This document shows, piece after piece, positions 26,560-34,889 of a DNA stretch of 64,000 nt; position 1 is the stretch's first letter, and every line of letters starts with the position of its first letter. Under the pieces are notes generated by a model. That model saw only the letters and a program-made list of their open reading frames with translations, was not told the DNA's origin and made no database searches. This DNA comes from Actinomycetes bacterium (GTDB lineage Bacteria; Actinomycetota; Acidimicrobiia; Acidimicrobiales; RAAP-2). The stretch is taken from NCBI GenBank assembly GCA_021779855.1, contig JAJXZW010000007.1, positions 38,782 through 102,781 on the forward strand, given 5' to 3'. The translations under genes and the position numbers were made by a program.

Positions 26560-26578
26560 TTAGGTTAGGCTAATGGAA
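26560..26578 (-). promoter_or_regulatory. IdeR/DtxR-type iron box overlapping the fbpA promoter
   Basis: TTAGGTTAGGCTAATGGAA matches the IdeR/DtxR consensus TTAGGTTAGGCTAACCTAA at 16 of 19 positions. It contains the putative -10 (TAGCCT on the minus strand, 26567-26572) and touches the GTG start, so iron-loaded repressor would block transcription. No ideR gene is in the window. Confidence 0.85.
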
Positions 26579-26670
26579 GGCCCTTTCGGGGCCACCGGCC
26601 CGGCTCATCTAGCCCCGTCTGGTCGCCCGCTGCCTCGACCTCGGGCCGTTGGTCCCTAGCCACCCGGGGT

Positions 26671-26676
26671 TACGTT
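26671..26676 (+). promoter_or_regulatory. -10 box TACGTT, leaderless start
   Basis: TACGTT ends 6 nt before GTG 26683; no ribosome site lies between. Confidence 0.4.
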
Positions 26677-26682
26677 CGGGTC

Positions 26683-27915
26683 GTGGGTCACGTGGCGGCC
26701 TTCGCGTACTCGCTGGCGTTGGGCCTGCTGGTGGGGCTCGAGCGCGAGCGCCGCGTGGCCCCGGGTGACCGCCAGGCCCTCGGGGTGCGCACGTTCGCCC
26801 TCATCGCCCTGGTCGGGACGGCGGCGCGGATGGCCTCGTCGACCGTGCTCGCGGTGGGGGTGCTCGTCGTGGGCGCTCTCGTCGTCGTCGGGTACCTGCG
26901 CACTAGCGGCGCCGATCCCGGTATGACGACCGAGGTCGCCGCGGTGGTCGTCTATCTCCTCGGCGCGCTCTGCTACACCGACGCCGCCCTCGCCCTCGCC
27001 CTCGCGGTGACGATGACCGTGCTCCTCGCGAGCAAGAGCCGGCTTCACCGGTTGGTCAAAGAGACCCTGACCCAGCCCGAGCTCGAAGACCTGCTCAAGT
27101 TCCTCGTCGTCTCGGTCGTCATCTTCCCCTTCCTACCCGACCGGGCGGTCGGCCCCTACGGCGTCGTCAATCCGTTCCGCATCTGGTACCTGGTGGTCCT
27201 GATCGCGTCGATCTCGTGGCTGGGCTACATAGCCACGCGGTTCCTCGGTCCCTCGCGCGGGCTCGTCGCGACGGGCCTCGCGAGCGGCTTTGTGTCCGCG
27301 AGCGCAGCGACGGCGTCGATGGCTCGCGCCGCGCACGACCCCGAGCGCTTCACCTGGGCAGTGGCCGGCGCGCAGTCGGCGAGCGTCGCGACGTACGTCG
27401 AGATCGTGGTCGCGGTGTTCGTGGTGAGCACGCGTCTGGCTGTTCGCCTCCTAGCGCCGTCCCTGGCCGCGGCCCTCACGCTCGCGGTCGTGATCGTCGT
27501 AGGGACTCGGCGAGAGCGCAGACGTCGTGGCCCGGGTGAGACGGTTACCACGGGGCGGGTTTTCGCTCTCGCGCCGACCCTCGGGCTCGCGATCTTGCTC
27601 ACGTCGGCCATCCTCCTCGGGCGCTGGCTCTCCTCAAGCCTCGGGGCCGGTGGCGTCGTCGCGTCACTGGGGGTGATGGGCTTCGCCGACGCCCACGGGG
27701 GAAGCATCGCGGCGGCCCTGCTCTTCACCCACGGGTCGATCGGCCCCACGGTGGCGCTGTGGACCATCGTGGTCGCCTTCAGCGCGAACGCCGTCACCAA
27801 GATCGTCCTCGCCGTCACCGTGGGCGGCCGGCGGTTCGGACGGGCCTTCGGGATCGGGTTCGGGCTCTCCCACCTGGTTTTCGTCGCCGGGATCACCATC
27901 GCCGCGCTCGCGTAG
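26683..27915 (+). CDS. MgtC/DUF4010 family membrane protein
   Basis: A 410-residue integral membrane protein with about eleven helices. The N-terminal third matches MgtC/SapB (LGLLVGLERERR, GVRTFALIALVG), the rest matches DUF4010 (SISWLGYIATRFLG, TGLASGFVSASAATASMA, AFSANAVTKIVLA). Proteins of this group occur in many bacteria; Mg2+-related or transport roles are proposed but not settled. GTG start follows a leaderless box. It ends about 35 nt before the initiator tRNA. Confidence 0.85.
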   Translation: MGHVAAFAYSLALGLLVGLERERRVAPGDRQALGVRTFALIALVGTAARMASSTVLAVGVLVVGALVVVGYLRTSGADPGMTTEVAAVVVYLLGALCYTDAALALALAVTMTVLLASKSRLHRLVKETLTQPELEDLLKFLVVSVVIFPFLPDRAVGPYGVVNPFRIWYLVVLIASISWLGYIATRFLGPSRGLVATGLASGFVSASAATASMARAAHDPERFTWAVAGAQSASVATYVEIVVAVFVVSTRLAVRLLAPSLAAALTLAVVIVVGTRRERRRRGPGETVTTGRVFALAPTLGLAILLTSAILLGRWLSSSLGAGGVVASLGVMGFADAHGGSIAAALLFTHGSIGPTVALWTIVVAFSANAVTKIVLAVTVGGRRFGRAFGIGFGLSHLVFVAGITIAALA

Positions 27916-27932
27916 CCCGGGGGCGGTGCTGG

Positions 27933-27938
27933 TATAGT
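27933..27938 (+). promoter_or_regulatory. -10 box TATAGT of the tRNA gene
   Basis: TATAGT lies 11 nt before the mature tRNA 5' end. No clear -35 element is visible. Confidence 0.5.
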
Positions 27939-27949
27939 GAATGACCCAC

Positions 27950-28023
<74 letters not shown>

Positions 28024-28028
28024 CTCAG

Positions 28029-28044
28029 AGGCATTTCGGCTCAT
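28029..28044 (+). repeat. 16-bp direct repeat, left copy
   Basis: AGGCATTTCGGCTCAT occurs here, 5 nt after the tRNA, and again at 31024-31039 in the same orientation. The pair encloses the IS481/IS110 composite. It may be the remnant end of an older element, because the right copy adjoins the ISL3-type fragment. Confidence 0.8.
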
Positions 28045-28057
28045 GTGGTGTTTCGGC

Positions 28058-28150
28058 ACCTCTGTCTCACACTGGCCTCACTACCTCTGTCCCACTTCTC
28101 GGCCCGGCTCCGGCACCTCTGTCCCGCTGGCCTCGGGACCTCTGTCCCAC
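28058..28150 (+). repeat. Four subterminal repeats ACCTCTGTCYCRC at the IS481 left end
   Basis: Copies begin at 28058, 28083, 28115 and 28138 (spacing 25, 32, 23 nt): ACCTCTGTCTCAC, ACCTCTGTCCCAC, ACCTCTGTCCCGC, ACCTCTGTCCCAC. The first overlaps the terminal inverted repeat. They are probably transposase binding sites. Confidence 0.7.
28063..28079 (+). repeat. IS481 left terminal inverted repeat
   Basis: TGTCTCACACTGGCCTC, exact reverse complement of the right end at 30989-31005. Confidence 0.85.
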
Positions 28151-28980
28151 TGACTCCACCGAACTGACACGCTCGTTGTCTGCGTCCGGGCACGGCCCCG
28201 GCGGGCGAGGAGTGGGCCATGTTGATCGAGCTCTCCGTGGTTGAACAGCGCTATCTCGCGGTTCGCGACGTCCTGGACTCCGGCGTCCCCATCGTCGAGG
28301 TCGCCCGCCAATACGGCGTGGACCGGCGCACCCTGCACCGCTGGATCTCGCGCTACGCGAGCGGCGGGCTCGAGGCTCTCGCCACCCAGTCCTCTCGCCC
28401 CAAGACGAGCCCCACCCAGATGGCGCCACGCATTGAGGCGAGGCTCGTCGAGATACGCCGGGCGCACCGCGGCTGGGGACCGCGCACCCTGCGCACCAAG
28501 CTGGTCAAGGAGTTCGGGGCGGCGGCGCCCTCTCGTTCCGCCATCTACCGCGCCCTCGTCCGCCACCAGCTCATCAGCCCGGTCCCGCCCCGGCGCACCG
28601 CAGAGAGCTACCAGCGCTGGGAGAGAAGCCGCTCGATGGAGCTCTGGCAGATGGACGTGGTGGGGCGGATCTTCCTGTCCGACGGCACCGAGATCAAGTG
28701 CGTCACGGGCATCGACGACCACAGCCGGTTCTGTGTCAGCGCCCACCTGGTCGCGCGCGCGACCGCCCGGCCCGTGTGCGACGCCCTTCTCGCCGCCCTC
28801 GAGCGCCACGGCATCCCCTCCGAGATCCTCACGGACAACGGCAAGGTCTTCACCGGCAAGCGCCAGGCCACGCCCACGACCGTCCTGTTCGACCGGATCT
28901 GCCTCAACAACGGCATCACGCACCGCCTGACCGCGCCGTTCTCACCGACCACCACCGGCAAGGTCTGTGACTATGTGGGA

Positions 28981-29156
28981 GTGCAGCACCGGCCCGATCT
29001 GACTCAGGTCAAGGTGTGACCATGGTGTCTTTCGTTCGATCTGTCGATCGGCACCGGTGCTGCACTCGTGGTGCACCGGCCAGACGGCTCTGACCTGATA
29101 GGAGCTCGGCTAAAGCCCCGTCACAGACCTGTCGACCGCCCGACCGGTTCGCCCAC
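28981..29156 (+). ncRNA. Putative IS110 bridge RNA with readable target and donor guides
   Basis: The leader folds into two loops. Loop 1 is closed by a perfect 12-bp stem GTGCAGCACCGG (28981-28992) / CCGGTGCTGCAC (29054-29065). It holds CAAGGT (29010-29015), identical to the left target flank at 28959-28964, and CGTTCGA (29033-29039), which pairs with the right target TCGAGCG with one G-U wobble. Loop 2 (closing helix about 29068-29079 with 29144-29156, interrupted) holds ATAGGAGC (29098-29105), identical to the element right end at 30285-30292, and GTCACAGA (29120-29127), the exact complement of the left end TCTGTGAC. Order target loop then donor loop, left guide then right guide, is that of described bridge RNAs. 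Ends of the RNA are estimated. Confidence 0.75.
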
Positions 29157-29190
29157 CGTCAGCACACACCTAACGGAAGGCTCAACCAGC

Positions 29191-30279
29191 ATGGCAAAGA
29201 CAGCGTGCGACGTCATCGGCGGCGTCGACACCCATAAGCACACCCACTACGCGGCCGCCATCGACGGTCGCGGCGCGTTCCTCGGAGCCGCGGAGTTCGC
29301 GGCCAGCGACGACGGCTACCGCGAGTTGCACGCGTGGCTCTCAGGACACGGCCGACTGCGGGCCGTCGGCGTCGAGGGCACCGGACACTTCGGCGCGCCG
29401 CTCACCCGCTACCTCAGCGCCAAGGGTGAGAGAGTCCTCGAGGTCAACCGCCCCAATCGACTGGCCCGGCGCTTCGAGGGAAAGTCCGACCGCTTCGACG
29501 CCGAGCAGGCAGCCCGCTCGGCCCTGAGCGGAATGGCCCGGGCGACGCCCAAGGCCAAGACCGGCGTGGTGGAGGTGATCCGGATCCTGCGCGTGACACG
29601 GGCCAACGCGATCAAGGCCCGGACGATGGCCTTCAATCTCCTGCACGGAGTCGTCGTGACGGCCCCGTCGCCGCTGCGAGATGAGCTGGTTGGGCTCACG
29701 AAGCGAACCCTGGTGAACCGCTGCGCCCGCCTGCGCCCCGAGACCGACGATCTCGGAAGCCTCCTCGATGACCCTGACCGGCTTCTCGTGTGCGGCACGA
29801 AGCGGTCGCTGCGCGAGCTCGCCCGCCGCTTCCAGTTTCTCGACTCCGAGGTGAAGGGGCTCGACGTCCAGATTCGGACCCTCGTGAGCGCGACGGCTCC
29901 CGCGTTGGTCGAGGTCTTCGGGGTGGGCACCGAGCTCGCCGGGCAGTTCCTCGTCACCGTCGGAGACGACTTCGGGCGAATCAAGAGTGAAGCCGCCCTG
30001 GCGCGCATCTGTGGGGTCGCCCCTAAGCCCACCGGCAGCGGGAAGACCTCGGGACGCCACCGTCTCAACCGCAGCGGCGATCGGGCCGCTAACAGTGCCC
30101 TCTACCTCGTCGTCCTGGTGCGGATGCGCCACCACGAGCCCACTCGCGCCTACTTCGAGCGACGCACGGCGGAGGGGCTTTCTAAGCGCGAGATCATCCG
30201 CTGTCTGAAGCGCTACGTCGTCCGCGAGATCTACGCCGCTCTGCCCAAGCCTGCTGAGGAGTCGCTCAGAGCCGCTTGA
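29191..30279 (+). CDS. IS110-family transposase (DEDD/serine recombinase)
   Basis: The 362-residue protein has the RuvC-like DEDD domain at its N-terminus (GGVDTHKHTH with Asp13, VEGTGHFGAPL, KSDRFDAEQAA) and the C-terminal Tnp_20 domain (VFGVGTELAGQFLVTVGDD, then RLNRSGDRAANSALYLV) that carries the nucleophilic serine. It joins donor and target DNA guided by the bridge RNA. The track start at 29068 lies inside the RNA leader; ATG 29191 with GGAAGG upstream is chosen because homology begins there. No internal stop is seen. Confidence 0.93.
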   Translation: MAKTACDVIGGVDTHKHTHYAAAIDGRGAFLGAAEFAASDDGYRELHAWLSGHGRLRAVGVEGTGHFGAPLTRYLSAKGERVLEVNRPNRLARRFEGKSDRFDAEQAARSALSGMARATPKAKTGVVEVIRILRVTRANAIKARTMAFNLLHGVVVTAPSPLRDELVGLTKRTLVNRCARLRPETDDLGSLLDDPDRLLVCGTKRSLRELARRFQFLDSEVKGLDVQIRTLVSATAPALVEVFGVGTELAGQFLVTVGDDFGRIKSEAALARICGVAPKPTGSGKTSGRHRLNRSGDRAANSALYLVVLVRMRHHEPTRAYFERRTAEGLSKREIIRCLKRYVVREIYAALPKPAEESLRAA

Positions 30280-30988
30280 CAAACATAGGAGCATCGAGCG
30301 CCTGCACCGCACCATGCGCCGCGAGTTCTTCGACCTGGCCACCTACGACACGATTGAGGAGACCCAGGCGGCCCTGGACGCCTGGGTCGAGTCCTACAAC
30401 AACGAGCGAGAGCACCAGGGCATCGGCGACATCGTGCCGGCCCGTCGCTTCGAGCTCGCGGCCCGAGACCCCGTCGAGGTCATCGACGGTGACGCGGCCG
30501 AGCCGGCGGGCCCGCCCCGGCGCTCTTACCCGGGTCGTCGACGGCAAGGGCCGGGTCTCGGTCCTCTCCTTCCGCTACCACGTCGGCATGGCCTACTGCG
30601 GGCTGAGCGTCGCGGTGACGAGCGAGGACGGCCTGATCCACGTCCACCACGCCGGCGTCCTCGTCGCGACCCACGCGAGGCGCCACCTGCCCGAGCACGA
30701 CGACCGGTTCACCGACCGCCCCCCGGTCGCCCGGCCCACCAAGGGTGACGAGGTACTGCGCCGGGTCGACACCTCGGGCGCGGTGAGCTTCGCCGGCACC
30801 TCCTACCGGGCGGGCAACTCCCACAAGGGGCGCACCGTCGGGGTCCGAATGGTGGGCGACACCATCCAGATCACCCTCGACGGCCTGCTCATCCGCACCC
30901 ACAAGGCGCGCCATGACCGGTCGAAGGAATACGGTGCTCTCTCGAAGCCCAAGGGCAAACCCAGGAGGACGAATGTCGCATAGGTCCC

Positions 30989-31005
30989 GAGGCCAGTGTG
31001 AGACA
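30989..31005 (+). repeat. IS481 right terminal inverted repeat
   Basis: GAGGCCAGTGTGAGACA, exact complement of the left end at 28063-28079. Confidence 0.85.
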
Positions 31006-31023
31006 CGGGTGGTGAGACTTCAC

Positions 31024-31039
31024 AGGCATTTCGGCTCAT
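31024..31039 (+). repeat. 16-bp direct repeat, right copy
   Basis: AGGCATTTCGGCTCAT, identical to 28029-28044; about 20 nt downstream of it begins the ISL3-type transposase fragment, so it may belong to that element's end. Confidence 0.8.
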
Positions 31040-31060
31040 CGGAATCTGACGGGGTGACCC

Positions 31061-31252
31061 TCATCGCACCACGATCGAGCCGAGCACCCGCCAGTTGGGT
31101 TTCCCGGCGTAGAGGAGGGCTCGGATCCGGTAGTTCTCGAAGTTGCGGAACCCGAAGCCGACACGCTTGATTCGCTTGATCAGGTTGTTGAGAGACTCGG
31201 TCGGGCCATTGGTGACGCGGGCGATGTGGAAGTGGGTCTGCCCCCAGTTCAC
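31061..31252 (-). pseudogene. ISL3-family transposase, C-terminal fragment
   Basis: About 60 residues remain: ARVTNGPTESLNNLIKRIKR then VGFGFRNFENYRIRALLYAG, the conserved C-terminus of ISL3-type DDE transposases. The frame has no upstream continuation; other IS debris abuts it at about 31253. Remnant only. Confidence 0.8.
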
Positions 31253-31286
31253 CTGACACCGTGACCTGCTCCGGGGTTCCTTCCCC

Positions 31287-31475
31287 TTCGCCTCGGCGAG
31301 CGAGTGGGTGACCCAGCTCTCCGAGGCTCACCACCTCGCCCGGCTCTCGGGTGAGCTGGCGCGGCTGGCCCGATACCCGATGAACGTCGCCGACGGGGTC
31401 GGCTACCTGCCCTTCGAGCAGGAGACCGCCAACCTGTTCTCCCAGCTGGTCTCCTCGCGATACCGGGCTCGGGAA
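31287..31475 (+). pseudogene. IS21-family IstB helper ATPase fragment
   Basis: The segment FASASEWVTQLSEAHHLARL then VGYLPFEQETANLFSQLVSS matches the middle of IstB, including the degraded Walker B (normally VDEVGY, here VADGVGY). Both ends of the gene are missing. Remnant only. Confidence 0.75.
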
Positions 31476-31641
31476 ATGAGGGATAAGATCACCGTAGTTG
31501 ATCACCTTTCGAGCGGTAGAACTGCTCAGTCTTCGAGCGGCACCGGCACGATGACCGTTCAACTGGCGAGGGCCCGCTGGATCTTGCCCGTTGACCATCA
31601 AGAGCCTTGACCGATTTGGACCAAGTGAGGAGCCGCTGAAG

Positions 31642-33876
31642 ATGTTCCTACAACTGGGAAGAGGAGTCGTCCGGCACCCGTGGTGGTTCATCACCGTCTG
31701 GGCGATCGCAGCCGTCGCGATCATTGGACTTGCACCAAAGCTCACGACCACGTCCTCAGAGATCAACTTCTTGCCCAGCCATTACCAGTCCGTCCAGGCG
31801 CAGAAACTCCAGCAGAAGGACTTCCCGACGGCCGCGGCACCGGCGGCGATCGTCGTCTTCGAGCGGCAAGGCGGCGGGAGGCTTACGGCGGCGACCTCGA
31901 GGGACATCGTTTCGATCGCGAGCCGGCTGAGGGCGGACCGCATACCGACGATGGGCGCTATGCAGGCCAGTGCCCCGTCACCGAACCACCTCGTCCAGAT
32001 CATCGGCGTGCAGATGGCGAACGCGCAAGGCAACCTGACGACGGCCCAGACCAACGCCGTCGGGACGCTACGGGCGGACCTGGTCTCGCTCACTAAGGGT
32101 ACCGGGCTGCTTGCCGGAGTCACCGGCACCGCCGCGCAATACGTTGACCAGCAGGCCTCGGGCAGGTCTGCCCTCGCCATAGTCGGCATTGTCACGATCC
32201 TGCTGATCATCGGTCTTTTGCTCTTGATCTTCCGGAGCCCGGTCATCGCCTTCTTGCCCATCGTGGTCATCGGGGTGATCTATCAGATGGCCCAAGGACT
32301 GATCGCTGCGCTCTCCAAGGCAGCGGGGCTGAACATCGACAGCACCGTAGCCACCATGCTCATCGTGGTCCTCTTCGGGGTGGGGACCGACTACACCCTG
32401 TTCCTCATGTTCCGCTATCGAGAGCGACTCCGGGCTGGCGAGGACGCCAAGGCGGCTATGACGAGCGCCATCGCTCGAGTGGGCCCGGCGATTGCGACGG
32501 CGGCCGGAGCGGTGATCATTGCCTTCTTGGCGCTGACGCTATCGAGCCTGAGCCTCTTTAGGTCTCTGGGCCCGGCATTGGCCATTTCGGTGGCGTGCCT
32601 CCTCCTCGCTGGCCTCACCTTGGTGCCGGCGATCGTCTCCCTCCTGGGCACGAGAGTCTTCTGGCCGTCCGCGGCCTGGAAGGCCGAGCGCCCAGACGAA
32701 CGCTTCCGCACCCTCGCTACGGCCCTCGGCCGGCGGCCAGGGCGATTCGCCTTGGTAAGCGGGGGCGTGCTGGTGGTGCTGGCAATCTTCTCCTTCGGGT
32801 TCCGTCCCTCCTTCAACTTGTCATCCGGGTCCACGTCATCCAGCCAGTCGGCCATTTTCGGCCAGGTGCTCTTGAAGGGCCTCCCAGCGGGGTCCACCAA
32901 CCCGACCTACGTCTTCCTTCGATCGACGGACGGGTCGCCCCTCAGCCAATCGGAGGTCACCTCCTACGCTCAGCGGCTCCGCGCGGCCAACGGCGTCAGC
33001 ACCGTGGCCCAGCCGAAACTGGGCGCCGGCGGATCGGTGGCGGACTACGAGGTCGTGTTGAAAGCGCCCGGTGAGTCAAACGCCGCCATGGCCATTGTGA
33101 GCGGGCCGCTGCAGCGGGCCGCCAACCACGCGCCCGCCGGTACTCGCCCCCTCATCGGGGGCATGACCTCGGTTCTCGTGGACCTCCACAGCGCCATGAA
33201 CCACGACTACGCGATCGTGTTCCCGGTCGCCGCGGCGCTCATCTTGGTGATCCTGGCCATCCTGCTCCAGAGCCTGGTTGCCCCGTGGTACCTGATGGGC
33301 GCCGTCGGACTGGGCTTCGCAGCCACCCTCGGCGCGTCGGTCCTCGTCTTCCAGGACGCAGCAAGCCAGTCGGGACTGACGTTCATCCTGCCGATCATCA
33401 TGTACCTCTTCGTGGTGGCGCTCGGGACCGACTACAACATCCTCATGATCTCGCGTCTCCGCGAGGAGGCACGAGAGGGGCTGAACTCGCACGACGCGGC
33501 CGCCATGGCGGTGCGCCACGCCGGACCCACCATCGCCTCGGCCGGCCTCATCCTCGCCGGCACGTTCGCCTCGTTGATGCTGGGCGGCGGGACCACGCTC
33601 GTCTCGATGGGCTTCGCCATCTCCTTCGGCATCGCCGTCGCCGCATTCGTGATGGCCATGTTCCTTACGCCGTCGCTCACCGCGCTCATCGGCCACGCGG
33701 TATGGTGGCCGGGTCACGATCGAAATGAGCACGGGCCGCAGGGACACGAATCGGCGGCCCTCGTCCCGGGATCGCTCTCACATCTAAACGGTGGGGACTC
33801 CATCGATCACAACGGAACGCGAACCGGCGCACCGTCTGGAGCGACGCCAATCCGAGGGCGAAGAGAGGTCCGCTGA
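31642..33876 (+). CDS. MMPL/RND-family transporter
   Basis: A 744-residue membrane protein with twelve predicted helices in two halves, each followed by a large external loop. The MMPL signatures GVGTDYTLFLMFRYRE and ALGTDYNILMISRLREE mark the proton-relay helices. Such proteins export lipids or toxic compounds. ATG 31642 is chosen because GAGGAG lies 9 nt upstream; the track start at 31591 has none. Codon choice is less GC-biased than neighbours and IS debris flanks it, so it was probably acquired. The C-terminal ~50 residues are hydrophilic. Confidence 0.9.
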   Translation: MFLQLGRGVVRHPWWFITVWAIAAVAIIGLAPKLTTTSSEINFLPSHYQSVQAQKLQQKDFPTAAAPAAIVVFERQGGGRLTAATSRDIVSIASRLRADRIPTMGAMQASAPSPNHLVQIIGVQMANAQGNLTTAQTNAVGTLRADLVSLTKGTGLLAGVTGTAAQYVDQQASGRSALAIVGIVTILLIIGLLLLIFRSPVIAFLPIVVIGVIYQMAQGLIAALSKAAGLNIDSTVATMLIVVLFGVGTDYTLFLMFRYRERLRAGEDAKAAMTSAIARVGPAIATAAGAVIIAFLALTLSSLSLFRSLGPALAISVACLLLAGLTLVPAIVSLLGTRVFWPSAAWKAERPDERFRTLATALGRRPGRFALVSGGVLVVLAIFSFGFRPSFNLSSGSTSSSQSAIFGQVLLKGLPAGSTNPTYVFLRSTDGSPLSQSEVTSYAQRLRAANGVSTVAQPKLGAGGSVADYEVVLKAPGESNAAMAIVSGPLQRAANHAPAGTRPLIGGMTSVLVDLHSAMNHDYAIVFPVAAALILVILAILLQSLVAPWYLMGAVGLGFAATLGASVLVFQDAASQSGLTFILPIIMYLFVVALGTDYNILMISRLREEAREGLNSHDAAAMAVRHAGPTIASAGLILAGTFASLMLGGGTTLVSMGFAISFGIAVAAFVMAMFLTPSLTALIGHAVWWPGHDRNEHGPQGHESAALVPGSLSHLNGGDSIDHNGTRTGAPSGATPIRGRREVR

Positions 33877-34378
33877 CCATGAAGCGTCGGGCCGTGGCCG
33901 ACCCTCGCGGCCGGGGCCAGCGATGCGTCGCCCCGGCGAGTGACTGGGCTTCGATTGTCGACCGCGGAAAGGTGGGATCGGACAGCGACATCGTCTCTCC
34001 AACGACGTCGTCGAGGTCCGTAGCGTCAACGTAACGACTGGCTGGCACTGGGCCTGCTCGGCGGGCCGCGTCCGGGCCGATAGCAGGCAGACACCTCACC
34101 TTTCGGGTCGTGGGCTAACCCGAGAGCGCGATCACCCTCCATAGACCTTCCGACGTGGCATCGGTAAGCGACCAGGATGCAAACGAGACGCGCGAGTCGC
34201 GGAGGTAGATCGGCTCTCTCACGTCCCAGAGCCGGTTCGATGATGAGCCTCGCCCTGTGCAAGGGTCCGGCGGGCTACTGATGGTCAGGCCCATGAACGC
34301 CGTCTACCCGGACGCTAACCAGCTCCCCTATACACCAGATCCGGACACGCCGAACTGATCGCCTGTATAACTTATGCG
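33877..34378. other. 500-bp stretch without a supportable gene
   Basis: ORFs under 140 codons occur on the minus strand but lack motifs and start signals. GC is lower than in the core chromosome. The only supported element is the promoter of the VOC gene at its right end. Confidence 0.5.
34366..34371 (+). promoter_or_regulatory. -10 box TATAAC, leaderless start of the VOC gene
   Basis: TATAAC ends 7 nt before GTG 34379 and no ribosome site is present. Confidence 0.55.
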
Positions 34379-34759
34379 GTGTCGAGCATCGCTCTGGGCG
34401 GGGTGTCGTTGGACTGCGACGATCCCGCACCAGTGGCGCGATTCTGGGCTGATCTTCTCGGTGGGGAGATAGTGCTCACTTCCGAGGAGGTCGTCGTGGT
34501 CAAACTCGAGCAGCTCCTGGTGACCGCCGTGCGGGTCGAGAACTATGTGCCGCCGACGTGGCCGTTGGCTTCGGTGCCGAAGCAGGCTCACATCGATGTG
34601 GACGTTGACGATCTTCAAGGCGCCGAGCTGCGAGCAGTTGCACTTGGCGCTGTGCGTGCGCCCTGGCAGCCAGATCCGGAGAGTCATCTGATCCTCTTCG
34701 ATCCGGCCGGTCATCCGTTCTGCCTCACGACCCAGATCCCGAAGGAGTGGTGGTCGTAA
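34379..34759 (+). CDS. VOC (glyoxalase/bleomycin-resistance-like) family protein
   Basis: A 126-residue single-module protein: LGGVSLDCDDPAPVARFWADLLG at the N-terminus and LILFDPAGHPFCLTTQ at the C-terminus are typical of the VOC superfamily, with a central AHIDVDVDDLQGAELR half. Members bind a metal for isomerase, dioxygenase or drug-binding roles; the substrate cannot be told. GTG with leaderless -10 box. It sits alone among IS remnants. Confidence 0.8.
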   Translation: MSSIALGGVSLDCDDPAPVARFWADLLGGEIVLTSEEVVVVKLEQLLVTAVRVENYVPPTWPLASVPKQAHIDVDVDDLQGAELRAVALGAVRAPWQPDPESHLILFDPAGHPFCLTTQIPKEWWS

Positions 34760-34889
34760 GGGTTGAACGGTGCCGTGAAGGGGCGCGGGCGGCCATGTCT
34801 AGGCCGTAGCCGACGGGTCAGATGCCGGTGGGGGCTTCCCTGAAGCACTTCCAGGGAAGACGAACGCAGTCAAGGTCGGCGGTTGGCCA

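Larger units (their letters stand above)
28966..30295 (+). mobile_element. IS110-family element inserted in the IS481 transposase
   Basis: About 1.33 kb, defined by where the IS481 reading frame breaks and resumes and by a shared TC dinucleotide at 28964-28965 and 30294-30295. There are no terminal inverted repeats and no longer duplication, as expected for IS110 elements, which recombine at a 2-nt core. A 225-nt non-coding leader precedes the transposase and only 16 nt follow it, which is the IS110-group layout where the leader encodes the bridge RNA. Boundaries are good to about 2 nt. The transposase is intact, so it may be active. Confidence 0.85.
28219..30983 (+). pseudogene. IS481-family transposase, interrupted by IS110 and frameshifted
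   Basis: The N-terminal part (28219 to about 28965) has the helix-turn-helix (VEVARQYGVDRRTLHRWISR) and the first two acidic residues of the DDE core (MELWQMDVV and ILTDNGKVF). The IS110 element then interrupts the frame inside the ...TTGK-ERLHRT motif. The remainder resumes at 30293 (IERLHRTMRREFFDLATYD) but in another frame relative to its C-terminal domain (LTRVVDGKGRVSVLSFRYHV), so a second, independent frameshift lies near 30520. The ATG at 28219 has GAGGAG upstream. Non-functional. Confidence 0.88.
28063..31005 (+). mobile_element. IS481-family element, split by an IS110-family insertion
   Basis: Bounded by perfect 17-bp terminal inverted repeats TGTCTCACACTGGCCTC (28063-28079) and GAGGCCAGTGTGAGACA (30989-31005), beginning with TGT as in this family. 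Without the IS110 insert the element is about 1.6 kb, the expected size. No short target duplication is visible directly outside the repeats. The transposase is broken (see the pseudogene entry), so it can only move in trans. Confidence 0.85.

Noticed and set aside
28058-28150. CRISPR array
   Set aside because: The four 13-bp repeats are short, irregularly spaced and at an IS end; no cas genes and no CRISPR anywhere in the window.
29068-29190. N-terminal extension of the IS110 transposase
   Set aside because: This stretch overlaps the predicted donor loop of the bridge RNA and does not match the protein family; ATG 29191 is the better start.
28029-31039. Integrative element with att sites at the tRNA
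   Set aside because: No integrase gene is present and the 16-bp repeat is outside the tRNA sequence, so IS remnants explain it better.
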